Shown: piece by piece, positions 36,360 to 45,923 of the stretch
Position numbering within the stretch: the first letter of the stretch is position 1
How the letters are laid out: every line of letters begins with the position of its first letter
Assembly (NCBI GenBank): GCA_963422565.1
Contig: OY730228.1
Location: 1,116,001 to 1,180,000 of the forward strand
Reading direction: 5' to 3'
DNA from: G963422565 sp963422565
GTDB lineage: Bacteria; Pseudomonadota; Alphaproteobacteria; MPNO01
Length of the DNA: 64,000 nucleotides
Program-made: the position numbers and the translations under genes
The notes under the pieces: generated by a model
Seen by the model: only the letters and a program-made list of their open reading frames with translations
Told to the model about the DNA's origin: nothing
Databases searched by the model: none

Positions 36360-36374
36360 TTGGAATGATTCCAA
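36360..36374. promoter_or_regulatory. 15-bp palindromic operator, likely Fur-family (Irr/PerR-like) box
   Basis: TTGGAATGATTCCAA, a perfect 7-1-7 palindrome, ending 4 bases upstream of the -35 of the rubrerythrin promoter and 11 bases after the irr stop. Fur-family regulators bind 7-1-7 inverted repeats, so the adjacent Irr protein is the obvious candidate. Confidence 0.6.
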
Positions 36375-36385
36375 TCCGGATTTCG

Positions 36386-36808
36386 TCAGGCGCCGCCGCC
36401 GGCCGGGCTGACCCGGATGGTCACGTCGACCCGGCTGATCCGGGTCCCTTTCGGAGGCGGCGGCAGGGCGCCGACCTCGACGGCGTCGGTGCCGACATCC
36501 TCGAGCCGCCCGCTGTCCTCATGATAGATATGGTGGTGATCGTCGGTATTGGTATCGAAATAGAGCCGGCCCGGATCGACGATCACCTTGCGCAGCAGCC
36601 CGGCCTCGGTGAACTGATGCAGGCTGTTGTAGACGGTCGCGAGCGCCACCGGCCTGCCGGCGCGCAGCGCTTCGCCGTGGAGATCCTCGGCCGTCAGATG
36701 CTTGTCGGCGCCGTCGAACAGCAGCCCCGCCAACACCAGGCGCTGCCGTGTCGGGCGGAGCCCACGGCGTCTCAAAAGATCGGCGAGAGACCGGCGCGAT
36801 CGTTTCAT
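36386..36808 (-). CDS. irr: Irr-type Fur-family transcriptional regulator
   Basis: A 140-residue DNA-binding protein of the Fur superfamily. The winged helix includes VALATVYNSLHQFTEAGLL near residue 54. The Irr signature FDTNTDDHHH is at residues 84-93, the three-His metal/haem motif that separates alphaproteobacterial Irr from Fur, Zur and PerR. No Cys is present, so the haem regulatory Cys-Pro motif of Bradyrhizobium Irr is missing. Irr reports haem/iron status and commonly controls haem synthesis and oxidative stress genes. Start at the ATG at 36808. It faces the rubrerythrin operon on the same strand. Confidence 0.88.
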   Translation of the reverse strand: MKRSRRSLADLLRRRGLRPTRQRLVLAGLLFDGADKHLTAEDLHGEALRAGRPVALATVYNSLHQFTEAGLLRKVIVDPGRLYFDTNTDDHHHIYHEDSGRLEDVGTDAVEVGALPPPPKGTRISRVDVTIRVSPAGGGA

Positions 36809-36824
36809 TCCCGGCGCTTCATCG

Positions 36825-37259
36825 TCATGCCCGGCAGCGGCCGCAGGACGCGGACGGTAGCGAGCCCGCGCGCGCCCGGCAAGACCGGTCGGCGGCGGGA
36901 CGAATCCGTGCCCCATCGATACGGTCGGGCCTCCGTTTCGAAGCCGGCATCGGCATCCCGTTCCATCGGAAATCGTAACCCCGTTTCGCTCCGACCGCCG
37001 CGAGGCCCCCGATCACCTCCGAATCGTCGTCGATCACCGCAAAATCGAGCGGGGTTCGATCCGCCCCGTCGCGGGCGTTCGGGTCCGCGCCTGCTGCAAG
37101 ACACGCCCTCACCGATTCTGCCCATGCGCGCATGAAACCCGGCGTGCCCCACCGGCAATCCGGAGGCCGCGGAGATGCGGGGGCGGTCCATGAGAAGGCC
37201 ATCATTCCCGGGACGCCCGCCGCGACGGCGCGCGCCTTCCGGAACGCAAGGGCCGTCAT
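36825..37259 (-). CDS. possible ankyrin-repeat remnant protein
   Basis: A 144-residue frame. The middle reads SVRACLAAGADPNARDGADR then TPLDFAVIDDDSEVIGGLAA, one recognisable ankyrin repeat with the GADPNARD and TPL marks. The flanks are Arg/Pro-rich and lose the repeat pattern, so a larger ankyrin protein may have decayed. GGAGA lies 5 bases upstream of the ATG at 37259. It sits between irr and the nitronate-monooxygenase-like gene, all on one strand. Confidence 0.4.
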   Translation of the reverse strand: MTALAFRKARAVAAGVPGMMAFSWTAPASPRPPDCRWGTPGFMRAWAESVRACLAAGADPNARDGADRTPLDFAVIDDDSEVIGGLAAVGAKRGYDFRWNGMPMPASKRRPDRIDGARIRPAADRSCRARAGSLPSASCGRCRA

Positions 37260-37324
37260 CGTCGTCTCCCTGCCGTATCGAGATCGCCGAACGGAGAAGA
37301 GTCCGCGAGAGCCTCCGAACCCGG

Positions 37325-38683
37325 TCAGTCGCCCGAGTGCAGCCGCTCGACGAGCTGCTCGACCGTCGGGATGAAGCCGTTGGAATAGAACGGGTCGTCG
37401 CGGAAGCGGTAGGCGTTGTGACCGGCGAACATGAGCTGCTCGTCGACCGCCCCGCCATGGGCGATGTCCTGCAGCGTCTTCTGGATGCAGTAGGAGCGCG
37501 GGTCGGCCTTGCGGCCGGTGCTGCCCGCCTCGCCCTGCGACCAGTTGGAGAACCGGCAGGCCGACAGGCAGCCCATGCATTCGACCTGGTCCTTGCGGAC
37601 CTGCCGCGCCTGCTCGGGCGTGACGAAGATCATCGTCCCGTCGGGGGTGCGCATCCCCTCCCGATACCCCGCCGCGAGCCAGGCCTCGGCGCGCACCCGG
37701 TCGGCCGGGGTCACGAAGACCCGCCGGCCGCGCGGGCCGACGGCGAGCCCTTCGGTCAGCGCGCCGGCGGGTCGGGCGGCATAGGCGATCTGGCGCTCGG
37801 AGCGATGCCTGAGCTCGTCGAGGAAGTCGTTGAACACGGCCGAGGAGTAGAAACCGGTCGGGCTGAACCTGTTGAGCGAGACGTCGCCGGGGGCGAGCCG
37901 CATCAGGCGGCGCTTCCATTCGGGCGAGATCGGGCTCTCGCGGGTGAGCAGCGGCCGGGTGCCGAACTGGAAGGCGACCGGGCCGAGCTCGGGGCTGTCG
38001 ATCCAGTCCTGCCATTCGCGCAGACACCAGACCCCGCCGGCCATGAAGATGGGCGTCCTGTCGAGCCCCATGCCGGCCATCATGCGGCGCAGCTCGACGA
38101 CCCGCGGCCGCGGATCCTGGGGCGTCTCGGGATCCTCGCCGTTGGACAGCCCGTTATGGCCGCCGGCGCGCCAGGGATCCTCGTAGACGACTCCGCCCAG
38201 CCATTCCGAGAATTTGTGAAAGGCGCGTTTCCAGAGCGCCCGGAACGCGCGCGCCGAGGAGACGATCGGATAGTAGTAGACGCGGTAGCCGGCCGCGATC
38301 TGGGCGATGCGGTAGGGCATGCCGGCGCCGCAGGTCACGCCGTGGATCAGCCCCTTGGCCCCGGTCAACACGCCGTGGAGCACGCGCTCGGCCCCGCCCA
38401 TCTCCCACAGCACGTTCATATGGATGCGGCCGCGCCCGCAGGCGGTCTCGTAGGCGATGCGCGCCTGGGAGATGCCACCCTGGATCGCGTAGGCGAGCAG
38501 CTCCTCGTGGCGCACCCGCCGGGTCCGCCCACAATAGCGGACGGGGATCAGCCGCCCCGCCGCGTCATAGGCATCGGCGTTGACCGCGGAGAAAGTGCCG
38601 ACCCCGCCGGCGGCGGCCCAGGCGCCCGCGCTCAGACCGTTGGAGACGGAGATCCCCTTGCCGCCCTCGACCAGCGGGAGCAC
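37325..38683 (-). CDS. nitronate-monooxygenase-family flavoprotein with C-terminal Cys cluster
   Basis: A TIM-barrel FMN protein of the 2-nitropropane dioxygenase/FabK superfamily. The stretch GLIHGVTCGAGMP marks the flavin face, and AGGVWCLREWQDW and FQFGTRPLLTRES follow. Near the C-terminus VECMGCLSACRFSNW plus a later Cys could hold an Fe-S cluster, unusual for simple nitronate monooxygenases. The GTG at 38683 gives 452 residues, but coding similarity seems to continue upstream (GSIPISGKE), where a CTG at 38722 has GGGGAGAAG eight bases before it. Substrate unknown. Confidence 0.78.
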   Translation of the reverse strand: MLPLVEGGKGISVSNGLSAGAWAAAGGVGTFSAVNADAYDAAGRLIPVRYCGRTRRVRHEELLAYAIQGGISQARIAYETACGRGRIHMNVLWEMGGAERVLHGVLTGAKGLIHGVTCGAGMPYRIAQIAAGYRVYYYPIVSSARAFRALWKRAFHKFSEWLGGVVYEDPWRAGGHNGLSNGEDPETPQDPRPRVVELRRMMAGMGLDRTPIFMAGGVWCLREWQDWIDSPELGPVAFQFGTRPLLTRESPISPEWKRRLMRLAPGDVSLNRFSPTGFYSSAVFNDFLDELRHRSERQIAYAARPAGALTEGLAVGPRGRRVFVTPADRVRAEAWLAAGYREGMRTPDGTMIFVTPEQARQVRKDQVECMGCLSACRFSNWSQGEAGSTGRKADPRSYCIQKTLQDIAHGGAVDEQLMFAGHNAYRFRDDPFYSNGFIPTVEQLVERLHSGD

Positions 38684-38809
38684 CTCCTTCCCGGAAATCG
38701 GAATGGAACCGAGCGGCTTCAGCGAGCTTCTCCCCGGCCCCTCCCGGGCCGCTGCCCTCAGGCTATACCGATTGCGTCCGACGAACAGCCCCTTTTCGAC
38801 GACTGCGCG

Positions 38810-40927
<2,118 letters not shown>

Positions 40928-40975
40928 CCGTATCGTCCTTCCTTCGAGAGCCCGCCGCCCCCTTGGCGGCAGGCC

Positions 40976-40995
40976 GTGCCGTGCCGTGCCGTGCC
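40976..40995. repeat. short tandem repeat, (GTGCC)4
   Basis: Four exact GTGCC units followed by ATGCC, in the leader between rpsO and pnp. A short slippage-prone tract; no known function. Confidence 0.8.
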
Positions 40996-41028
40996 ATGCC
41001 CGGCGGAGTTCGGTTTCGCGTGCGGTTC

Positions 41029-41062
41029 GACGACGCGCCGCCCGGAGAGGGGGCGCGTCGTC
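41029..41062 (-). other. long hairpin in the rpsO-pnp intergenic region
   Basis: An 11-bp perfect stem (GACGACGCGCC / GGCGCGTCGTC) with three further C-G pairs inside and a 5-base top loop. It lies just after the rpsO stop and about 100 bases before pnp. No T-run follows. In E. coli the pnp leader holds an RNase III-cleaved stem used for autoregulation; this is a candidate for a similar element or for an rpsO transcript 3' barrier. Confidence 0.5.
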
Positions 41063-41074
41063 ATCATCCCGGCT

Positions 41075-41344
41075 TCAGCGCCTGAGACCGAGACGGCCGA
41101 TCAGCGTCGAATAGCGGGCCGGGTCCTTGCGCTTGAGATAGTCGAGCAGGCGCCGTCTCTGGCCGACCATCATCAGCAAGCCGCGCCTGGAGTGAAAATC
41201 CTTCTTATGTTCCTTGAGATGCTCGGTCAGATTGCGGATCCGTTCCGACAGGATCGCCACCTGGACCTCCGGCGAGCCGGTATCGGCCGGGCCGGTCGCG
41301 TATTCGGTGATGAGCTCGGCCTTGCGAGCGGAAACAATCGACAT
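41075..41344 (-). CDS. rpsO: 30S ribosomal protein S15
   Basis: The 89-residue small-subunit protein that binds 16S rRNA. GSPEVQVAILSERI and the HKKDFHSRRGLLMMVGQRRR RNA-binding stretch are intact, ending IGRLGLRR. Two consecutive ATGs exist; I chose the second, which gives the standard length with CTGGAGTGC seven bases upstream. It lies between truB and pnp on one strand. Confidence 0.97.
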   Translation of the reverse strand: MSIVSARKAELITEYATGPADTGSPEVQVAILSERIRNLTEHLKEHKKDFHSRRGLLMMVGQRRRLLDYLKRKDPARYSTLIGRLGLRR

Positions 41345-41358
41345 CATGCACTCCAGAT

Positions 41359-42288
41359 TCACATGTTGAGCACGCGCGTCGGGCGGACCTCGCCGCACTC
41401 GACACGCGCCAGGGCGACCGGCCTGCCGGCGGCCATGGCCAGGACCGTGCCGTCGGCCCCGAGGCCGCGCGGCGGCGGCGCCTCGCACCCCGCACCGGCG
41501 ATCCGCACCGCCCGTCCATGCCTGAGTGCGGCGGCCTGCCGTTCCGATACGGCGAGCGCCGGGATGTCGTCCAGCACCGTTTCGATCGGCAGCAGCCAGC
41601 CCTGCTGCTGCCCAGTATGCACCAGAGTCTCCAGCCGTTCCAGCGAAATCGCCGTCGTCTCCGTGAACGGGCCGACGGCGCTGCGCCGGATCCGGCTGAC
41701 ATGGCCGACCGTGCCCAGCGCCCGCGCGAGATCGCGGGCGAGGCTGCGAACATAGGCGCCCTTGCCGCAATCCATCTCGAAGACCGCATGGTCGTCGTCG
41801 GGCTGCTCGATCAGCTCCAGCCGGTCGATTCGCACCTCGCGCGGCGCCGGGCGGGGCGCCATGCCGGCGCGGGCGAGCGCGTAGGCGCGCGCGCCGTCGA
41901 GGCGGACCGCCGAATAGCGGGGCGGCGCCTGGCGGATGCGGCCGCGAAATCCGGCGAGGGCCGCCTCGATCGCGGCCGCGTCGGGGCGGACGCCGCTCAC
42001 CGCCTCCACCGCGCCTTCGGCGTCGTCGGTGTCCCGCGCCTCGCCCCAGGCGACGGTGAAGCGGTAGCGCTTGCGGCCCGCCATGGCCCAGGCCACCGTC
42101 TTGGTGGCCTCGCCGAGGGCGATGGGGAGGACGCCCGTCGCCAGCGGGTCGAGCGTTCCGGCATGGCCCAGCTTCGCCGCCCCGGTCGCGCGCCGCACCC
42201 AGCCCACGACGCGGGCCGAGGTGACCCCGGCCGGCTTGTCGATCGCGACCCAGCCGTGAATCGCAAGCCCGGCGCGCCTACGCGGCAT
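41359..42288 (-). CDS. truB: tRNA pseudouridine-55 synthase
   Basis: Makes pseudouridine 55 in the T-loop of all elongator tRNAs. The 309-residue protein has the catalytic motif GHAGTLDPLATGVLPI near residue 40 with the nucleophilic Asp, plus CGKGAYVRSLARDL and the N-terminal WVAIDKPAGVTS. Its start overlaps the end of rbfA by 11 bases, and rpsO follows 14 bases after its stop, the usual order. The C-terminal PUA-like region is present. Confidence 0.97.
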   Translation of the reverse strand: MPRRRAGLAIHGWVAIDKPAGVTSARVVGWVRRATGAAKLGHAGTLDPLATGVLPIALGEATKTVAWAMAGRKRYRFTVAWGEARDTDDAEGAVEAVSGVRPDAAAIEAALAGFRGRIRQAPPRYSAVRLDGARAYALARAGMAPRPAPREVRIDRLELIEQPDDDHAVFEMDCGKGAYVRSLARDLARALGTVGHVSRIRRSAVGPFTETTAISLERLETLVHTGQQQGWLLPIETVLDDIPALAVSERQAAALRHGRAVRIAGAGCEAPPPRGLGADGTVLAMAAGRPVALARVECGEVRPTRVLNM

Positions 42289-42697
42289 CGCTCGGGCCCG
42301 GCCCCCGCCCGCCCCGCCCGGCGCGGGCCTCGGCCAGCAGCGCCTCGATCCGCGCGGCGTTGTCGAAGCTGGTATCGAGCGCGAAGCGCAGCGTCGGCAG
42401 GAACTTCAACGTCAGCGCCGGCGCCACCAGACGGCGCAGCGCCGGGGCGGCGCGGTTGAGCGCGGCCACCAGAAGCTCGCCGCCGGCGCCGCCGAGCGGG
42501 GTCACATAGGCGGTGGCGCTGCGCAGATCCGCCGACATGCGCACCTCGGTCACGGTCACCGGGACGCCGGCGAGGTCGGGGTCGTGCATCGCCCCGCGAT
42601 CGAGCGCCGCCGACAGAGCATGGCGGATCGTCTCGCCGACGCGAAGGCGGCGATGCGAGGGCGCGCGCGCCGGATCCGGATGTCCGCGCCGCGCCAT
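42278..42697 (-). CDS. rbfA: ribosome-binding factor A
   Basis: A 139-residue late 30S-assembly factor with a KH-like fold. The family core VTEVRMSADLRSATAYVTPL is near residue 49, and FLPTLRFALDTSFDNAARIE is at the end of the fold. A short disordered Arg/Gly-rich C-tail follows. It is preceded by infB (30-base gap) and overlaps truB, in the standard operon. Confidence 0.96.
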   Translation of the reverse strand: MARRGHPDPARAPSHRRLRVGETIRHALSAALDRGAMHDPDLAGVPVTVTEVRMSADLRSATAYVTPLGGAGGELLVAALNRAAPALRRLVAPALTLKFLPTLRFALDTSFDNAARIEALLAEARAGRGGRGPGPSDAA

Positions 42698-42727
42698 GCC
42701 GCGCCCCGGAACCGCCCTCGCGGCCCG

Positions 42728-45310
42728 TTAGAGAGTCCGGACGACCTCCTCGACATCGAAGCATTCGATGACGTCGCTCTCCCGGAGGTCCTGATAGTTC
42801 TCGAACCCCATCCCGCATTCGAGGCCGCCGCGGACTTCGCGAACCTCGTCCTTGAACCGCCGGAGCGTCGACAACATCCCCTCGTGGATCACCATGCTGT
42901 CGCGCAGCAGCCGCACCCGCGCGCCGCGGCGGACCAGCCCCTCGGTGACCCTGCAGCCGGCGATGCGGCCGACCTTCGAGATGTTGAAGACCTGCAGGAT
43001 CTCGGCGTTGCCCAGGAAATGCTCGCGCGAGACCGGCGACAGCATGCCGCTCAGCAGCGCCTTGATGTCGTCGAGCACGTCGTAGATGACCGCGTAGTAG
43101 CGGAGTTCGACCCGGTCGCGGCGGGCCAACGCCCGGGCCTGCGGGTTGGCGCGGACGTTGAAGCCGACGATCAGCGCCTCCGAGGCGTTGGCCAGCGTGA
43201 CGTCGGATTCGTTCACGCCGCCGACTCCGGCGTGGAGGACCCGGACGGCGACCTCGTCGACGGAGAGCTTCTCGACACTCGACTGTATCGCCTCCACCGA
43301 GCCCTGCATGTCGGCCTTGATGATGAGGGGAAGCTCCTTGACCGCTTCTCCCCCCATCCGCTCGAGGATCTGCTCGAGCGAGCCGCGCTCCGCCGCGGCC
43401 GGCTTGAGGTCGCGTTCGCGGCGGCCGCGGAACTCGGTGATCTCGCGCGCCCGCGCCTCGCTGGACACCACGGCGAACTCCTCGCCCGCCGCCGGCGTTC
43501 CTCCGAGCCCCAGGATCTCGACCGGCATCGCCGGCCCGGCGGACTTCGCGGCGGCGCCCGAATCGTCGAGCATCGCCCGCACGCGCCCCCATTCCCGGCC
43601 GGCGACGACGATGTCGCCGGCCGACAGCGTCCCCCTGCGGACCAGCAAGGTCGCGACCGCCCCGCGCCCGCGCTCGATCCGCGATTCGATCACTACCCCT
43701 TCGGCCGAGCGGTCGGGGTTGGCCTTGAGCTCGAGAAGCTCGGCTTGCAGCAGCACTGTCTCGATCAGCTTGTCGAGATTGACGCCGCGGGTCGCCGAGA
43801 CATCGACCGACAGCACGTCGCCGCCGAATTCCTCGACCACGAGGTCGTGCTGCAGCAGCTCGTTGCGCACCCGCGATGGGTCGACGCCGGGCCGGTCGAT
43901 CTTGTTGACCGCGACGACGATCGGCACGCCGGCCGCCTTGGCATGGTCGATCGCCTCGACGGTCTGCGGCATCACCCCGTCGTCGGCGGCGACGACGAGG
44001 ATGACGATGTCGGTGATGTTGGCGCCGCGTGCCCGCATCGCGGTGAACGCGGCATGGCCCGGCGTGTCGATGAAGGTGACGCGCCGCCCCCCCTCGAGCC
44101 GAACCTGGTAGGCGCCGATATGCTGGGTGATGCCGCCGGCCTCTCCGCCCGCGACATCGCTGCTGCGCAGCGCGTCCAGCAGCGATGTCTTGCCGTGGTC
44201 GACATGACCCATGACGGTCACCACAGGTGGGCGGGCGATCATGTCGCCCGCGATGTCGTCCCCGCCCTTGAGGCCGATCTCGACATCGGCGTCGCTCACC
44301 CGCTTCGGCCGGTGCCCGAACTCAGTAACGATCAGCTCGGCCGTGTCGGCGTCGATGGACTGGTTGGTGGTCGCCATCACCCCCATCTTCATCAGCGCCA
44401 TGATGACGTCGGCGCTGCGCTGGGCCATGCGGCCGGCGAGCTCCTGGACGGTGATGGTCTCGGGCAGGACGACATCGCGGACGACCTTGGCCACCGGCTC
44501 GTCCGTCCGCCGCCGGGCGCGCTTCTCGCGCTCGCGCGATCGGCGCAGCGAGGCAAGGCTGCGCATCCGCTCCTCGTCCTCCAGGGCTTGCGCGATGGTC
44601 AGCCGACCCGTGCGCCGTTTGGCCTCCCCCCGTTTCGGGGTCAGACGGCGGGGCTCGACGCGGGCGCCCTTGCGGCCGCGGCCGCGCGCCGCCGCGCTGT
44701 CTTCCTCGCGGTCCGCCGGCGCCGGCGCGGCCGGTGCGGCGGCCTTCTTGTTGGCGGCGGCCTCGGCGGCCGCCTCGGCCGCGACGCGCGCCGCCTCCTC
44801 TCGTTCCGCCTTCTCGCGCTCCTCCTGGAGACGCGCCTCTTCCTCGCGCCGCGCCTCTTCCTCGCGCCGCGCCGCCTCTTCCCGCTCCTCTTCCTCGAGA
44901 GCCTTCTTGCGCGCTGCGTCCTGCGCCCGTTCGCGGTTTTCACCCTCGGCCCGCTTCAGCACCGACAGGGCGTGGGCGCGCGCCGCCTTCTCGTCGTCGG
45001 TCAACTCCCGCGCCCGAACAAGGCCGGGACCGGACTTCATTGCCGGGGCCTCCGTCCTGGCCTGCGGGGGCGGCGATTTCAGCGCCTCTTCCGCGACCTC
45101 CCGGTGGGCTTCGACCTCGGTCATCCCGCCGTCGGCGGTCTGCTTGTAGGTCCGCTTGCGCCGTACCTCGACGGCGACCGACTTGCTCCGGCCGTGGGAG
45201 AAGTTCTGACGGACCTGCCCCCCATCGACGGTTTTCTGCAGCACCAGCCGGTTCGGCCTCGACAGGCTCAGAGTCTTCTTCGGCCGGGTCTCGGTCTTCT
45301 GGTCGGTCAT
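42728..45310 (-). CDS. infB: translation initiation factor IF-2
   Basis: The 860-residue GTPase that delivers initiator tRNA to the 30S subunit. The N-terminal 300 residues are a long charged E/A/R-rich coiled region with the RKTYK patch near residue 45. The G domain has GHVDHGKTS (G1), DTPGHAAF (G3) and NKID (G4). Domains II to IV follow, ending YQDLRESDVIECFDVEEV. Length and order match alphaproteobacterial IF-2. It starts 6 bases after the ylxR-type gene. Confidence 0.98.
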   Translation of the reverse strand: MTDQKTETRPKKTLSLSRPNRLVLQKTVDGGQVRQNFSHGRSKSVAVEVRRKRTYKQTADGGMTEVEAHREVAEEALKSPPPQARTEAPAMKSGPGLVRARELTDDEKAARAHALSVLKRAEGENRERAQDAARKKALEEEEREEAARREEEARREEEARLQEEREKAEREEAARVAAEAAAEAAANKKAAAPAAPAPADREEDSAAARGRGRKGARVEPRRLTPKRGEAKRRTGRLTIAQALEDEERMRSLASLRRSREREKRARRRTDEPVAKVVRDVVLPETITVQELAGRMAQRSADVIMALMKMGVMATTNQSIDADTAELIVTEFGHRPKRVSDADVEIGLKGGDDIAGDMIARPPVVTVMGHVDHGKTSLLDALRSSDVAGGEAGGITQHIGAYQVRLEGGRRVTFIDTPGHAAFTAMRARGANITDIVILVVAADDGVMPQTVEAIDHAKAAGVPIVVAVNKIDRPGVDPSRVRNELLQHDLVVEEFGGDVLSVDVSATRGVNLDKLIETVLLQAELLELKANPDRSAEGVVIESRIERGRGAVATLLVRRGTLSAGDIVVAGREWGRVRAMLDDSGAAAKSAGPAMPVEILGLGGTPAAGEEFAVVSSEARAREITEFRGRRERDLKPAAAERGSLEQILERMGGEAVKELPLIIKADMQGSVEAIQSSVEKLSVDEVAVRVLHAGVGGVNESDVTLANASEALIVGFNVRANPQARALARRDRVELRYYAVIYDVLDDIKALLSGMLSPVSREHFLGNAEILQVFNISKVGRIAGCRVTEGLVRRGARVRLLRDSMVIHEGMLSTLRRFKDEVREVRGGLECGMGFENYQDLRESDVIECFDVEEVVRTL

Positions 45311-45316
45311 ATCCGT

Positions 45317-45898
45317 TCAACTCACCTGTCTGGGCCGGAACGCTTCCAACCGGCCGGCCTCGATACGAAACCGGCCGGCCAGCCGGCAGCTGCAGAACGC
45401 TGCATACACGACGCGAGCGCGGCCGAATACCGGCCCCAGCTCCGCCGCGTCGAGGACATCGACGACCGGCGCGCCAAGCCGCGCGGCCGGCAGGCGCCGC
45501 CGTTGGCGCGGCGAGGCGTCGGCGGCGACGACCAGCAGCGCCGCCCAGCCCCGCCCCATCGCGCGGACCACGCTATCGAACCCCGCGAGAGCCTGGCCCG
45601 CTCGGCGCGCGAGACCGATCAGGTCGGCGCAGCGCATCGCCAGCAGCAGTTCGACCCGATCGGCGAGCCCGTCGGGCACGGCCACCTTGCGACGCGCGGC
45701 CCGGCAGAACGCGACCGCGGTCGCGCGCGCGACTATATCGCGCTCCGCCTTGACCCACAAACCGCGGCCCGGGAGCCGCGCCGCTATGTCGGGAACGATC
45801 TCCGCGTCGGGGCCGACCACGAAACGCACCAGACGATCGCGCGGCAGGCTCTCGCGGGTGACCAGGCAGCGCCGCACGGGCTCGCTTTGCCGCCCCAT
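45317..45898 (-). CDS. YlxR-like RNA-binding protein with L7Ae-like C-terminal domain
   Basis: A 193-residue protein with two parts. Residues 1-80 are a YlxR (DUF448) domain (RRCLVTRESLPRDRLVRFV, then LPGRGLWVKAERD). Residues 90-170 resemble the L7Ae/S6e RNA-binding fold (CADLIGLARRAGQALAGFDSV). In Gram-positives these are two separate genes (ylxR, ylxQ) at the same place; the fused form is usual in Alphaproteobacteria. It lies between nusA (25-base gap) and infB. Confidence 0.88.
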   Translation of the reverse strand: MGRQSEPVRRCLVTRESLPRDRLVRFVVGPDAEIVPDIAARLPGRGLWVKAERDIVARATAVAFCRAARRKVAVPDGLADRVELLLAMRCADLIGLARRAGQALAGFDSVVRAMGRGWAALLVVAADASPRQRRRLPAARLGAPVVDVLDAAELGPVFGRARVVYAAFCSCRLAGRFRIEAGRLEAFRPRQVS

Positions 45899-45923
45899 GC
45901 CGGTCCTCCGCCGCGAGATCCCG

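Noticed and set aside
40976..41000. GTGCC repeats as a phase-variation tract
   Set aside because: Only four 5-bp units in an untranslated leader; too short and not in a coding frame to support phase variation.
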